Shown here: positions 1 to 6,146 of the stretch, one piece after another
Position numbering within the stretch: the first letter of the stretch is position 1
Layout: each line of letters opens with the position of its first letter
Source of the DNA: Chthoniobacterales bacterium
Lineage (GTDB): Bacteria; Verrucomicrobiota; Verrucomicrobiia; Chthoniobacterales; UBA10450
Direction of reading: 5' to 3'
NCBI GenBank assembly: GCA_013812515.1
Contig: JACCTI010000178.1
Span: 1 to 10,762 of the forward strand
Length of the DNA stretch: 10,762 bases
Notes under the pieces: model-generated
What the model saw: only the letters and a program-made list of their open reading frames with translations
Told to the model about the DNA's origin: nothing
Database searches by the model: none
Program-made: the position numbers and the translations under genes

Positions 1-240
1 GCGCCGAGCGTGACGCTGACGACGGAGCAGAAGGAGCAGATTGGCGAAATCGATTCGAGCTACCGAGCGAAAATCGCGGAGAAGGAGCTCTTCCTGAAGG
101 ATCAGATCCGAAATGCGCGCGGAGGTGGAAGCGTCGATGAAGCGGAGTCGCTCGAGAAACAGCTGGCGATCGAAGTGCGGCGGCTGCAGGAGGACTGCGA
201 GGAGAAGAAAGAGAAGCTCCGCCAATCCTTTGCAAGCTGA
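1..240 (+). CDS. Hypothetical coiled-coil protein, 3' end only
   Basis: The frame is open from the first base of the window to TGA at 238-240, so the true start is probably upstream. A GTG at 10 is the only possible start inside and has no clear ribosome binding site. The visible 79 residues are dominated by Glu, Lys, Arg, Gln and Ala, with the heptad-like spacing of a long amphipathic helix or coiled coil, broken by a short Gly-rich turn (GGGS, about 30 codons from the start of the window). No signal peptide, membrane segment or catalytic motif is visible in this part. The end overlaps the proposed TTG start of the next gene by 11 bases, suggesting translational coupling. I do not recognise the family. 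The reading frame is likely real because of its codon pattern and the tight junction downstream. Confidence 0.6.
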   Translation, partial: APSVTLTTEQKEQIGEIDSSYRAKIAEKELFLKDQIRNARGGGSVDEAESLEKQLAIEVRRLQEDCEEKKEKLRQSFAS

Positions 241-1216
241 GGATTGCGCAGCGGTCGAGCGTCTGGCGGGCTCCAATCCGGCGCAGGCGAGAGAACTAGG
301 TTCTGCGTGGATGCGCCACATGCGCTCCGGTGACTTTGCGGCCGCGTGGCGGGTGAGCGACGAAGTTTTGCGGAGCCGGCGGGGCCAGAGCTGCGCATCA
401 TTACCGCGCCATTACCAGTGGATTTGGAATGGTGGGCCGCTCCAGGGAAAGCGAGTTCTGATTCGCTGCTATCACGGGCTAGGGGATACGATCCAGTTTA
501 TCCGTTATGCACGACTCGTTAGGCAAGTCGCCCGCCATGTGACGGTTTGGGCGCAGCCGCCGTTGTTTCCGCTCCTCGCGACGATTGCTGGCATAGATGA
601 ACTGCTGCCGTTGCATGAGGGACTGCCGGGCGTGGAGTACGACGTAGACGTCGAGGTGATGGAGCTGCCGTATGTCTTCCGCTCGAGCCTCCAGACATTG
701 CCGAAGGATGTTCCCTATCTGCGGGTAGCGCCGGCTGCCTTGCCCTGGGATGGAAAGTTACGTGTCGGAATCGTTTGGCAAGGCGGTGACTGGACGCCCG
801 AGCGCGCTGTGCCGGTAAGTCTGCTCGAGCCGCTTGCTGATATTCCAGGTGTCACGACGCATATTCTACAGCGGGGCGCCGGATTGGAGACCCGACCGGA
901 AGGGTTCGGTCTTCTCTCCGGGAGCGACGATGTGCTCGAAGCGGCGCGGGTGATCGCTGCGCTCGATCTGATGATCTCCATCGACAGCATGCCGGCTCAT
1001 CTCGCTGGCGCGCTCGGCGTGCGGACTTGGACGCTGCTACAAACAGAGGCCGATTGGCGTTGGATGGAGGAGCGTCCAGACAGCCCCTGGTATCCGACCA
1101 TGCGGCTCTTCCGGCAACGGCGGGTGGGCGATTGGGAGGGAGTGATCGCGCGACTAACCGCGGAACTGCGCTTGCTGGCGATGGAGCATCAGCGCCGCTG
1201 CCCCCGGGGGCGTTAG
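230..1216 (+). CDS. GT9-like glycosyltransferase (ADP-heptose:LPS heptosyltransferase-related), TPR-associated type
   Basis: This is probably a cytoplasmic sugar transferase; donor and acceptor cannot be read from sequence. With a TTG start at 230 it has 328 residues. A short Ala-rich helical, TPR-like segment (about 15-50, containing GDFAAAWR) leads into a GT-B-type core. Diagnostic stretches are HGLGDTIQF (82-90), GIVWQGGDW (180-188) and, near the C-terminus, SIDSMPAHLAGALG (260-273) followed by DWRWM and a DSPWYP...RLFRQ block. That last combination is typical of the GT9-like domain attached to TPR proteins in many environmental bacteria. The start is uncertain. TTG 230 overlaps the previous stop and keeps the TPR-like helix; ATG 311 would remove half of that helix. 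A further ATG at 113 would add an Arg/Ser-rich stretch that is merely the shadow of the upstream gene. Its stop overlaps that of the convergent desaturase gene. Confidence 0.78.
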   Translation: MQAEDCAAVERLAGSNPAQARELGSAWMRHMRSGDFAAAWRVSDEVLRSRRGQSCASLPRHYQWIWNGGPLQGKRVLIRCYHGLGDTIQFIRYARLVRQVARHVTVWAQPPLFPLLATIAGIDELLPLHEGLPGVEYDVDVEVMELPYVFRSSLQTLPKDVPYLRVAPAALPWDGKLRVGIVWQGGDWTPERAVPVSLLEPLADIPGVTTHILQRGAGLETRPEGFGLLSGSDDVLEAARVIAALDLMISIDSMPAHLAGALGVRTWTLLQTEADWRWMEERPDSPWYPTMRLFRQRRVGDWEGVIARLTAELRLLAMEHQRRCPRGR

Positions 1217-1749
1217 TTCGACGCGGAAACGGGCGCGCTCGGCTGAATCCCGCGGCGCTTCGGCAGGTTGGGATCAAGAAAGCCGAGCATATGCGCGTGG
1301 TTAATCACGCGCGTGCCTTCCCGTTTCTGCAGCTCCGCGATTTGCTGATGGAAGGCTTCCATCTTTGTCCAATGCACCTTCGGGCGGAAGTGATGCTCGG
1401 CATGGTAGGCATTGTAAAAAAAGATCCAGTTGTAAATCCTTCCGTAGCTGCTGACGCCCCAAGCGATCGGTTTGTCTGGGTCGGCACCGTAATGACGGAA
1501 ATAGCGGTTCAAATAACTGAAGCAATGGCCCAGATAGAAAAACGGCAGGAAGAAAAAGATCACGTAGCGCCAATTGAATAGGAACATCACGAACAGGGTG
1601 TTCGCGAATGATGCCAACGCAATGTTCCCCCAGGAGAGTTCGCTCCTGCCGCGCTTCTTAAGGTCACGCGCGATGGCTGCCGGGTTGTTCCGGAAAAAGC
1701 TGAGGAATACGTAGCTCCAGGGATTCTCCGGTTCGGAAGAAAAAGACAT
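1213..1749 (-). CDS. Fatty acid desaturase-like protein, N-terminally truncated (possible pseudogene)
   Basis: The 178-residue product matches only the C-terminal part of membrane di-iron fatty acid desaturases. Seen: one or two hydrophobic segments (about 43-75, very Phe-rich), then FRHYGADP (84-91), SSYGRIYN (100-107), and the third histidine box HAEHH (116-120) followed by FRPKVHW and a conserved lysine/methionine region. Known of the family: active enzymes are roughly 300 or more residues and need two earlier His boxes (HxxxH and HxxHH). Neither is encoded here, and the opening SEPENPWSYVF looks like the sequence that normally follows the second box. The frame is closed by a stop at 1795-1797 (GTG 1788 would add only 13 residues), and prs starts divergently at 1819, so there is no room for the missing half. 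The ORF has no internal stop or frameshift. It is either a decayed remnant or a fragment with a changed role. Confidence 0.72.
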   Translation of the reverse strand: MSFSSEPENPWSYVFLSFFRNNPAAIARDLKKRGRSELSWGNIALASFANTLFVMFLFNWRYVIFFFLPFFYLGHCFSYLNRYFRHYGADPDKPIAWGVSSYGRIYNWIFFYNAYHAEHHFRPKVHWTKMEAFHQQIAELQKREGTRVINHAHMLGFLDPNLPKRRGIQPSAPVSASN

Positions 1750-1772
1750 ACTTGCGATTGAGATTCCGCGAT

Positions 1773-1787
1773 TGCCAACTGTTGGCA
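1773..1787. promoter_or_regulatory. 15-bp palindrome between divergent genes, candidate operator
   Basis: TGCCAAC-T-GTTGGCA is a perfect inverted repeat with 7-bp arms around one central base. It sits near the middle of the short gap between the desaturase-like start (1749, minus) and prs (1819, plus). The shape fits a dimeric DNA-binding protein, but I cannot assign a regulator. It could also be chance or a short hairpin. Confidence 0.35.
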
Positions 1788-1818
1788 CGCGCGCCTACGT
1801 TAGCGCCCCTTTCTGCAT

Positions 1819-2781
1819 ATGTACGCGCTCCAACCCGAGCTGAAGGTCTTCACCGGCTCTGCCAACCACGATCTGGCGCAGAAAATCTGCGACGCAATCG
1901 GCACGCCGCTTGGTCAGGCAACGATCAGCTCCTTCCCGGACGGGGAAACCTACGTCCGCATCGAGGAAAATATCCGCGGACGTGACGTCTTCATTATTCA
2001 ACCGACCTGTCCCCCAACTAATCAGCACCTTATGGAGCTGCTCATCCTGGTGGATGCCGCCCGGCGGGCGAGCGCTGACCGGATCACCGCCGTGATTCCA
2101 TTCTTCGGTTATGCTCGTCAGGACAGGAAAGACCAGCCGCGGGTGCCGATCACGGCGAAGCTGGTCGCGAATCTCCTCCATGCGGCCGGGGTGAGCCGGG
2201 TGCTGACGATGGATCTGCACGCGCAGCAGGTGCAAGGTTTCTTCGACATCCCGGTTGACCATCTCTACTCGATGCCGGTGCTCATTAAGTACATGCGCAC
2301 GCGTCTGACCGGCAAAACGGTTGTTGTTTCGCCCGATCTCGGGGGTCTCAAAATGGCTTCGGCATATTCGCAGGCTCTCGGCGCCAACCTCGCGATCGTC
2401 GCGAAGCAACGTAAGACCGCCACCGAAACAGAGGCGCTCTACGCCATCGGCGACGTGGAGGGTTCCGATGTTCTCCTCGTCGACGATCTCACCGAAACGG
2501 CCGGCACGCTCACTTCCGCTGCGCGCATGCTGAAGGCACGGGGGGCGCTCAAGGTCTACGCAGCCGTCGCGCACGCCGTGCTGGTGGACATCGCGATTCC
2601 GCGTTTGCAAAACTCCGAGATCGAGGAATTAATAACGACCAACAGCACGCCTGTCCGTGCGGTGGAAGGATTTAAGACCACTGTGCTTTGCGTTTCCGAG
2701 CTTCTCGGAGAAGGCATCAAGCGAATCCACAACGATGAGTCTGTCTCGTCGTTGTTCAAAATCGAAAACAACAGCAATTAG
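1819..2781 (+). CDS. prs: Ribose-phosphate pyrophosphokinase (PRPP synthetase)
   Basis: It makes PRPP from ribose 5-phosphate and ATP, feeding purine, pyrimidine, NAD, His and Trp synthesis in the cytosol. The 320-residue length is normal for class I enzymes. Landmarks: FPDGE (39-43), the ATP-loop region FFGYARQDRK (95-104), MDLHAQQVQGFFDIP (131-145) with the metal/ATP histidine H134, SPDLGG (171-176), the flexible catalytic loop KQRK (196-199, keeping Lys and Arg at i and i+2), and the PRPP loop DDLTETAGT (222-230). The last differs from the usual DDMIDTAGT/GGT, with Thr for Ile and Glu for Asp. The ATG at 1819 matches the usual family N-terminus, and no Shine-Dalgarno is obvious before it. 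rplY follows after 8 bases, so the two are probably co-transcribed. The identification is secure. Confidence 0.96.
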   Translation: MYALQPELKVFTGSANHDLAQKICDAIGTPLGQATISSFPDGETYVRIEENIRGRDVFIIQPTCPPTNQHLMELLILVDAARRASADRITAVIPFFGYARQDRKDQPRVPITAKLVANLLHAAGVSRVLTMDLHAQQVQGFFDIPVDHLYSMPVLIKYMRTRLTGKTVVVSPDLGGLKMASAYSQALGANLAIVAKQRKTATETEALYAIGDVEGSDVLLVDDLTETAGTLTSAARMLKARGALKVYAAVAHAVLVDIAIPRLQNSEIEELITTNSTPVRAVEGFKTTVLCVSELLGEGIKRIHNDESVSSLFKIENNSN

Positions 2782-2789
2782 CATCTACC

Positions 2790-3470
2790 ATGGCCAAACA
2801 AGTCAAGCTCACGGCGGAGCGGCGGACGGCCGTCGGGCGCTCCGCTGTCCGGAAGCTCAAAGCGACGGGCGCGGTGCCGGCGATCATCTACGGAGCCAAA
2901 GACAAACCTGAAGCGCTTCAGGTTTCACGACGCGACATCACGGCGATGCTGAGCCACGCTTCCGGTGAAAACATCCTCGTGGAGCTCGAAATTTCCGGCG
3001 ATGCCAACCGCCTCGCGCTCGTTCAGGAAGTGCAACACGCGCCCGTGAGTGGCGATGTTCTGCATGTCGATTTTCACGCCGTTTCCATGAACGAGATGAT
3101 CGAGGCCGACGTGCCGCTCGAGCCGACCGGCATCGCGAATGGCGTCAAGAACTTTGGTGGCTTGCTGGAGCAAAGTTTGCGCTCGATTGCAATCGAGTGT
3201 CTCCCGCGCGATCTGCCCGACCTCATCTCGGTGGATGTCTCCGCCCTGAACATTGGAGACGCGATTCACGTCCGTGACATTCCGCTTCCGGCGGGTGTCA
3301 CAACCCGCCTGCCCGCGGATCTGACCGCCATCTCGGTCCTTGCGCCCACCGTGGAAGAAGAGCCGGCCATTGCTGCTGCGGAAGCGCCGACGGCCCCGGA
3401 AGTCATCAAGGAGAAAAAGGAAGATCCGGAGGCGACGAGCGGCTCCAAGGACAAAGACGCGAAGAAGTAG
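2790..3470 (+). CDS. rplY: 50S ribosomal protein L25 (general stress protein Ctc type)
   Basis: It binds 5S rRNA in the central protuberance of the large subunit. The protein has 226 residues and is the long TL5/Ctc form. An N-terminal L25 domain (about 4-95) carries GRSAVRKLKATGAVPAIIYG (16-35) and HVDFHAV (92-98). It is followed by the Ctc-type beta domain (about 100-187; NFGGLLEQSLRSIAIECLP at 121-139). The last 40 residues form an Ala/Pro/Glu then Lys-rich tail, presumably disordered. Start ATG 2790 is 8 bases after the prs stop. pth follows 33 bases downstream. The prs–rplY–pth order is common in bacteria and supports one transcription unit. Confidence 0.96.
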   Translation: MAKQVKLTAERRTAVGRSAVRKLKATGAVPAIIYGAKDKPEALQVSRRDITAMLSHASGENILVELEISGDANRLALVQEVQHAPVSGDVLHVDFHAVSMNEMIEADVPLEPTGIANGVKNFGGLLEQSLRSIAIECLPRDLPDLISVDVSALNIGDAIHVRDIPLPAGVTTRLPADLTAISVLAPTVEEEPAIAAAEAPTAPEVIKEKKEDPEATSGSKDKDAKK

Positions 3471-3503
3471 GCTCCGGTTTCCTGCTCTTCGCCTAACGAA
3501 CAA

Positions 3504-4085
3504 TTGCAGGGCGAAGTCCGCAGAGTCCGTCTCATTGTTGGTCTGGGGAATCCCGGACCGGAATACGAAGGAACCCGGCATAACGTCGGATTCGCCGTGC
3601 TCGATCGGCTGGCGGCCGAAGCGAAAATCGACTGGCGGCGAGAGCAGAAGTGGGGCGCTTACTGGCTTAAACTTGGCGACACGTTTTTGGTTAAGCCGAT
3701 GACCTACATGAACCGGAGCGGCGGACCGCTCTCCTCGCTCGCCCAATTCTACAAAGTCCCGCCGGAAGAAGTGATGGCTGTCTTCGACGACATGGCACTC
3801 GAGTTGGGACGTCTCCGCCTGCGCCTCGATGGTAGCTCCGGCGGGCATAACGGCATGGAGTCGATCATCACGACCTTTGGTACCGATCAAATCGCCCGAC
3901 TGCGTTTTGGCATCGGGCCGGCGCCCGGCTCCCGAGCAGTCGATTACGTGCTCGGCCGCTTCTTCCCTGAGGAGCTGCCATTCGCCGAGAAGGCGCTCGC
4001 ACGAGCCGCGGAAGCGGTGAAATGGTCGATTGACAAGGGCGTGGTTTCCGCGATGAACACGTTCAACAAAATCCCCGAATCATGA
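3504..4085 (+). CDS. pth: Peptidyl-tRNA hydrolase, TTG start
   Basis: It cleaves the ester bond of peptidyl-tRNAs that drop off ribosomes, recycling tRNA. The 193-residue protein shows the Pth signature: LIVGLGNPGPEYEGTRHNVGF (10-30) with N16 and the catalytic histidine H26, KPMTYMNRSGG (64-74) with N70, FDDMAL with D96, and SSGGHNGMESI (111-121) with N116. These correspond to the N10, H20, N68, D93 and N114 set of the E. coli enzyme. The start is decided by elimination. Between the in-frame stop at 3468-3470 and the conserved LIVGLGNPG there is no ATG or GTG, so TTG 3504 is the only standard start. No strong ribosome binding site precedes it. The stop overlaps the rpsF start (ATGA), indicating translational coupling. 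Confidence 0.95.
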   Translation: MQGEVRRVRLIVGLGNPGPEYEGTRHNVGFAVLDRLAAEAKIDWRREQKWGAYWLKLGDTFLVKPMTYMNRSGGPLSSLAQFYKVPPEEVMAVFDDMALELGRLRLRLDGSSGGHNGMESIITTFGTDQIARLRFGIGPAPGSRAVDYVLGRFFPEELPFAEKALARAAEAVKWSIDKGVVSAMNTFNKIPES

Positions 4086-4411
4086 AGAACCGTTACGAAG
4101 CCCTCCTCGTGCTAAACACGAACGGCAAAGAAGACACCGTCAAAGATATCGTGGAGCGTCTCGAATCAGAGTTTCAAAAGGAAGGCGCTGAGGTGGAGCA
4201 GGTTCAGAAGATGGACAAACGGCAGTTCTCCTACGTCGCGGGAGACCTCGATGCAGGCCATTATGTGAATTTTGTTTTTCACGCCGATCCGCAGCTCATC
4301 ACAAAGCTTCGTTCCCGGTTCAAGCTGGACGACGAAGTCTATCGTCAGCACTACCAGCGTCTGCGCCCGAAGACTGAGCCGCGGGCGAAAAAGGCTGGCG
4401 ACTCGAAGTAG
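4082..4411 (+). CDS. rpsF: 30S ribosomal protein S6
   Basis: This small-subunit protein normally pairs with S18 on the 30S platform. The 109-residue length is usual. It begins MKNRYEALLVLN, the typical first beta strand, and has FQKEGAEVEQVQKMDKRQFSY (31-51) matching the S6 core, then HYVNFVFHADP (60-70) and a helix ending in a basic tail (KTEPRAKKAGDSK). The ATG overlaps the TGA of pth by 4 bases. ssb follows after 18 bases, the conserved rpsF–ssb pair. In many bacteria S6 represses its own operon by binding the mRNA together with S18. I see no convincing motif for that here, and rpsR is not the next gene. Confidence 0.94.
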   Translation: MKNRYEALLVLNTNGKEDTVKDIVERLESEFQKEGAEVEQVQKMDKRQFSYVAGDLDAGHYVNFVFHADPQLITKLRSRFKLDDEVYRQHYQRLRPKTEPRAKKAGDSK

Positions 4412-4429
4412 TTTCGCTACAACGAGCGG

Positions 4430-4918
4430 ATGGCCAGCTTCAACAAAGTCATTCTGCTCGGAAACCTTACCCGCGATCCGGAGGTCCGCTATACGCCGAA
4501 GGGCAGTGCCGTTTGCGACCTTGGTCTGGCAGTCAATCGGCAATACAGCCTCGACAATGGAGAGAAGCGGGAAGAGGTAACCTACGTCGATGTCGTGCTC
4601 TGGGCACGCCTCGCGGAAATCGCGGGCGAGTATTTGAAAAAGGGGCGTCCGGTTTTCATTGAAGGCCGTCTCCAGCTCGACAGCTGGGATGATAAACAGA
4701 GTGGCCAAAAGCGCACCAAGCTCCGCGTCGTCGGCGAAACCATGCAGCTGCTCGGCAGCCGGCCGGGTGCCGGCGGCGGCACTGGCGCCGAGATGGAAGA
4801 AGGGATGAGCAGCGGAGGAGCGGGGAGCGCTCGCTCGAGCAGCAGCTCGGGTCGCCCCAGTGCACCTCCTCCACGTCCAGCCGCGTCTGAGCCAGACGAT
4901 GACGAGATTCCGTTCTAG
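4430..4918 (+). CDS. ssb: Single-stranded DNA-binding protein
   Basis: It coats single-stranded DNA in replication, repair and recombination and recruits partners through its C-terminal tip. The 162-residue product has the OB-fold (about 1-107), starting MASFNKVILLGNLTRDPEVRY, with YVDVVLWARLAEIAGEYLKKG (52-72) and FIEGRLQLDSW (76-86). A Gly/Ser/Pro-rich flexible linker (about 110-154) follows, and then the acidic interaction tip DDDEIPF (156-162). The tip is intact, so interaction with partners such as RecO, PriA or exonuclease I is expected. The start ATG is fixed by alignment with the family N-terminus. The next gene is dprA, whose product loads RecA onto SSB-coated DNA in transformable bacteria. 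A terminator-like hairpin follows the stop. Confidence 0.96.
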   Translation: MASFNKVILLGNLTRDPEVRYTPKGSAVCDLGLAVNRQYSLDNGEKREEVTYVDVVLWARLAEIAGEYLKKGRPVFIEGRLQLDSWDDKQSGQKRTKLRVVGETMQLLGSRPGAGGGTGAEMEEGMSSGGAGSARSSSSSGRPSAPPPRPAASEPDDDEIPF

Positions 4919-4934
4919 GGGTCGTGAGGCTAAG

Positions 4935-4962
4935 ACGCGCAGAAGGGCGCGTGCGTTTTGTT
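4935..4962 (+). terminator. Candidate intrinsic terminator after ssb, with a competing hairpin
   Basis: ACGCGC (4935-4940) and GCGCGT (4947-4952) form a perfect 6-bp GC-rich stem with a 6-base loop. They are followed by GCGTTTTGTTCT, a moderately T-rich tail, 16 bases after the ssb stop. The 3' arm overlaps CGCGTG (4948-4953), which can instead pair with CACGCG (4965-4970). The two hairpins cannot form together. The T-tract is short and interrupted, so termination may be partial. Confidence 0.4.
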
Positions 4963-4989
4963 CTCACGCGACCGATTTCGCAACGCGCA

Positions 4990-6090
4990 ATGAACTCCAC
5001 CGAGGCATGCATTGCTCTCAACATGCTGCCGATGATCGGACCGGTGCGGCTGCGCAAGCTGCTCCAGGTCTTTGATTCACCCGAGCATATACTGTCGGCG
5101 CGCGGTGCTGCGTTGCGTGCCGTTGACGGCATCGGCTCAGATGTAGCGGACCAGATCATTGGCTGGGAGAACCTCGTGGATCTCCCCGCGGAGCTGGCGA
5201 GGATTCGCAACTTCGGCGCGCAGGTGATCACCGCCGCTTCACTCACCTACCCGCGGCAACTCCGTGAGATCCACGCTCCGCCTATCGTGTTGTATGTCTG
5301 GGGCGAATTGACCGAGCGCGACCAGCATGCCATCGGCGTGATTGGCGCGCGTCGCACCACGCATTACGGCAGTGAGTCGGCGAAGAAGCTTTCGTATCAA
5401 CTCGCGTATGCCGGACTGACGGTGATCAGCGGACTGGCGCGAGGCATCGACACCGCCGCGCATCAGGGCGCGCTGGCAGCGAAGGGAAGAACGATCGCGA
5501 TTATCGGCTCAGGTTTATCGCATCTGTATCCGCCGGAGAACGCCGCGCTCGCGGAAAAGATCGCGAGTGGCAATGGAGCGGTCGTCTCGGAGTTCTCGAT
5601 GGAAATCGAACCCGATCGCCAGACCTTTCCGATGCGCAATCGCATTATCAGCGGCTGGAGTCACGGCATCCTCGTGGTTGAGGCCGGCCTGAACAGTGGC
5701 GCACTCATCACCGCTGCGCAGGCACTCGAACAAGGCCGCTCCGTCTACGCTGTGCCCGGGCACATCAATGCGCCGAGCGCACAGGGATCGAACCGGCTGA
5801 TCCAGCAAGGGGCCAAGCTCGTGATGGAAGCGAGCGATATCCTCGACGATCTCAGTATTCTCCTGCCGGAGGCGAAGCCCACACCGGCCGCAGCGGAGAG
5901 ACCGCTGCCGACACTGACCGAGGAGGAGCGGCGTGTCTATGATGCCATCGAGGCAACAGAAACTTCCATTGACGACATCGCGGTCAAATCGAATTTGCCA
6001 AGCGGCAACGTCTCTTCTACCCTCCTGCGCCTCGAGCTGAAACGGCTCGTCAAGCAGCTGCCCGGAAAGTATTTCGTCAAGCTCGGGTAA
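4990..6090 (+). CDS. dprA: DNA processing protein DprA/Smf
   Basis: DprA binds incoming single-stranded DNA in natural transformation, protects it and helps load RecA; many non-competent bacteria also keep it. From ATG 4990 the protein has 366 residues. It has an N-terminal helical SAM/HhH-type region (about 5-60, IGPVRLRKLL and VDGIGSD), a Rossmann-like core (about 80-285) and a C-terminal winged-helix domain (about 305-366). Core motifs are VIGARRTTHYG (117-127), SGLARGIDTAAHQGAL (147-162), FPMRNRIISG (213-222), EAGLNSGALITA (231-242) and PGHINAPSAQGSNRLI (256-271). A GTG at 4924 would add 22 residues but places the start inside the terminator-like region, so ATG 4990 is preferred. It lies 71 bases after ssb and 56 bases before the topoisomerase gene. 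Confidence 0.93.
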   Translation: MNSTEACIALNMLPMIGPVRLRKLLQVFDSPEHILSARGAALRAVDGIGSDVADQIIGWENLVDLPAELARIRNFGAQVITAASLTYPRQLREIHAPPIVLYVWGELTERDQHAIGVIGARRTTHYGSESAKKLSYQLAYAGLTVISGLARGIDTAAHQGALAAKGRTIAIIGSGLSHLYPPENAALAEKIASGNGAVVSEFSMEIEPDRQTFPMRNRIISGWSHGILVVEAGLNSGALITAAQALEQGRSVYAVPGHINAPSAQGSNRLIQQGAKLVMEASDILDDLSILLPEAKPTPAAAERPLPTLTEEERRVYDAIEATETSIDDIAVKSNLPSGNVSSTLLRLELKRLVKQLPGKYFVKLG

Positions 6091-6146
6091 AGCTCGCCCG
6101 CAACGTGCTCCTGTTTCGGGGGTTGGTTCCGAGGCTCGCCAACGAA

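Noticed and set aside
113..1216. Upstream ATG 113 as the glycosyltransferase start
   Set aside because: It would overlap the first gene by 128 bases and add an Arg/Ser-rich N-terminus that is simply the other frame of the coiled-coil gene.
1795..2610. Long open frame (271 codons) on the minus strand opposite prs
   Set aside because: prs is certain on the plus strand. The antisense product is His/Arg-rich with no recognisable motif, as expected of a mirror frame in GC-rich coding DNA.
2925..3890. Minus-strand open frame of 321 codons across rplY and pth
   Set aside because: It spans two confidently identified plus-strand genes and the gap between them, and its translation shows no family resemblance.
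6122..6143. GTTGG / CCAAC pairing just before the topoisomerase start
   Set aside because: It has only five pairs with a 12-base loop; it could touch the start region but is too weak to call.
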